In this document: positions 4,030 to 5,035 of the stretch, one piece after another | Position numbering within the stretch: the first letter of the stretch is position 1 | How the letters are laid out: each line of letters opens with the position of its first letter | NCBI GenBank assembly: GCA_013139395.1 | Contig: WTAX01000386.1 | Span: forward strand, 1-5,035 | DNA: 5,035 nt | Source: Gammaproteobacteria bacterium | GTDB lineage: Bacteria; Pseudomonadota; Gammaproteobacteria; GRL18 | Direction of reading: 5' to 3' | Program-made: the position numbers and the translations under genes | Notes under the pieces: generated by a model | What the model saw: only the letters and a program-made list of their open reading frames with translations | Databases searched by the model: none | What the model was told of the DNA's origin: nothing

Positions 4030-5035
4030 TTATTTATGATACTGCTTGCTATGCTCATGCACCGCATCAACAAACACACCGACATTTTCAGGATCAATAT
4101 GCTGATGAATACCATGTCCTAAATTAAATACGTGGCCATTACCTTCACCATAACTGGCTAAGATAGTTTTCACTTCCTGCTCAATGCGTTCAGGCTTAGC
4201 ATAAAGGATACTGGGGTCCATATTACCCTGCAGGGCAACTTTATCACCCACACGGGCACGGGCATCAGCCATATCCAGAGTCCAGTCAACACCTAAGGCA
4301 TCACAGCCGGTGTCAGCCATGCTTTCCAGCCAACCAGCAGCACCCTTGGAGAATAATACGACAGGTACTTGTCTGCCGTCATTTTCACGGGTCAGGCCAT
4401 CAACAATCTGCTGCATATAGCGTAATGAAAATTCTTTGTAATCACGTGGTGTTAATACGCCGCCCCAGGTATCAAAGATCATAACGGCCTGCGCACCAGC
4501 AGCAATTTGTGCATTTAAATAGCTGGTGACTGATTGCGCCAGAGTATCAAGCAGCTTATGCATGGTTAGCGGTTCATCAAACATCATGCCTTTAACTTTA
4601 CCAAATTCTTTAGTAGAACCACCTTCAACCATATAAGTTGCCAGAGTCCAGGGGCTGCCGGAAAAACCAATAAGAGGTACACGACCATCAAGCTCTTTGC
4701 GAATAGTACGAACGGCATTCATTACATACTGCAATTCACCCTCGGGATCAGGTACGCCTAAGGCGTTTACATCTGCTGCTGAACGAATGGGCTTATCAAA
4801 CTTAGGGCCTTCACCCTGAGCAAATCGCAACTGTAAACCCATAGCATCCGGAATAGTAAGAATATCTGAAAATAAAATGGCCGCATCCAGTTCATAGCGT
4901 TCAAGTGGCTGAATAGTCACTTCACAAGCCAGCTCGGCATTCATACACAGATCCATAAAGCTGCCGGCTTTTTCACGAGTCGCACGATATTCCGGCAGAT
5001 AACGACCAGCCTGACGCATCATCCATACAGGAGTC
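4030..5035 (-). CDS. hemE: Uroporphyrinogen decarboxylase, N-terminus cut by window edge
   Basis: HemE removes the four acetate carboxyl groups of uroporphyrinogen III to give coproporphyrinogen III, a cytoplasmic step of heme synthesis that needs no cofactor. The frame is still open at the right edge and reads T-P-V-W before [14 protein letters not shown]. coli HemE has the same TPVW at residues 21-24, so the ATG at 5022 is not the start and about 20 residues are missing. The visible 334 residues match the remaining E. coli length exactly. Family motifs, in order: [12 protein letters not shown], the [13 protein letters not shown] loop with the catalytic-site aspartate, [37 protein letters not shown], and FNLGHGIHQ with the conserved C-terminal histidine. 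No key residue is missing. It converges on the acyltransferase gene; its promoter is outside the window. Confidence 0.98.
   Translation of the reverse strand, partial: TPVWMMRQAGRYLPEYRATREKAGSFMDLCMNAELACEVTIQPLERYELDAAILFSDILTIPDAMGLQLRFAQGEGPKFDKPIRSAADVNALGVPDPEGELQYVMNAVRTIRKELDGRVPLIGFSGSPWTLATYMVEGGSTKEFGKVKGMMFDEPLTMHKLLDTLAQSVTSYLNAQIAAGAQAVMIFDTWGGVLTPRDYKEFSLRYMQQIVDGLTRENDGRQVPVVLFSKGAAGWLESMADTGCDALGVDWTLDMADARARVGDKVALQGNMDPSILYAKPERIEQEVKTILASYGEGNGHVFNLGHGIHQHIDPENVGVFVDAVHEHSKQYHK

Overview
The window looks like a piece of a moderately AT-rich gammaproteobacterial chromosome. The evidence is a set of housekeeping genes with clear gammaproteobacterial resemblance: the start of typA/bipA, a stomatin-like qmcA followed by an nfeD-type gene (the same pair as E. 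coli qmcA-ybbJ), a TtcA-family tRNA thiolase, an LpxL-like acyltransferase, and hemE. The hemE fragment lines up with residues 21-354 of E. coli HemE without a length change. I cannot name the genus.

Layout. Positions 1-71 (minus) hold the first 23 codons of typA, which runs off the left edge. Positions 72-280 are the typA leader. Positions 281-1690 (minus) are a two-gene operon: qmcA is transcribed first, then nfeD. Positions 1691-1863 are a compact divergent promoter region. It holds a good sigma70-type promoter for qmcA, an extended -10 promoter for ttcA, and a short 13-bp direct repeat. Positions 1864-3515 (plus) are ttcA and, 14 nt further on, an LPLAT-family acyltransferase gene. Positions 3516-4029 are a 514-bp gap with no credible gene. 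Positions 4030-5035 (minus) are hemE, cut by the right edge only about 20 residues from its N-terminus.

The genes do ordinary work: QmcA and NfeD in membrane quality control, TtcA in thiolation of tRNA cytidine 32, the acyltransferase in lipid A or phospholipid acylation, HemE in heme synthesis, and TypA as a ribosome-associated GTPase. The acyltransferase and hemE converge on the 514-bp gap.

The gap is the unusual part. It carries two long imperfect palindromes in opposite orientation (about 3561-3679 and 3820-3938). Their outer arms have unrelated sequences, yet they share one internal plan: small hairpins with a CATGGATG centre, an AGCG spacer, and an identical 12-mer CTTGAGCGTCCC abutting the distal arm. 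In both, the stem is interrupted at the equivalent point by a single A/G mismatch and then resumes with a short G-run/C-run clamp. Conserved core plus rewritten but still self-complementary arms suggests one family of structured repeats, either mobile REP/MITE-like DNA or a structured RNA. An (AAAAAG)4 tract lies between the two elements. I see no transposase, CRISPR array or RNA gene in the window.
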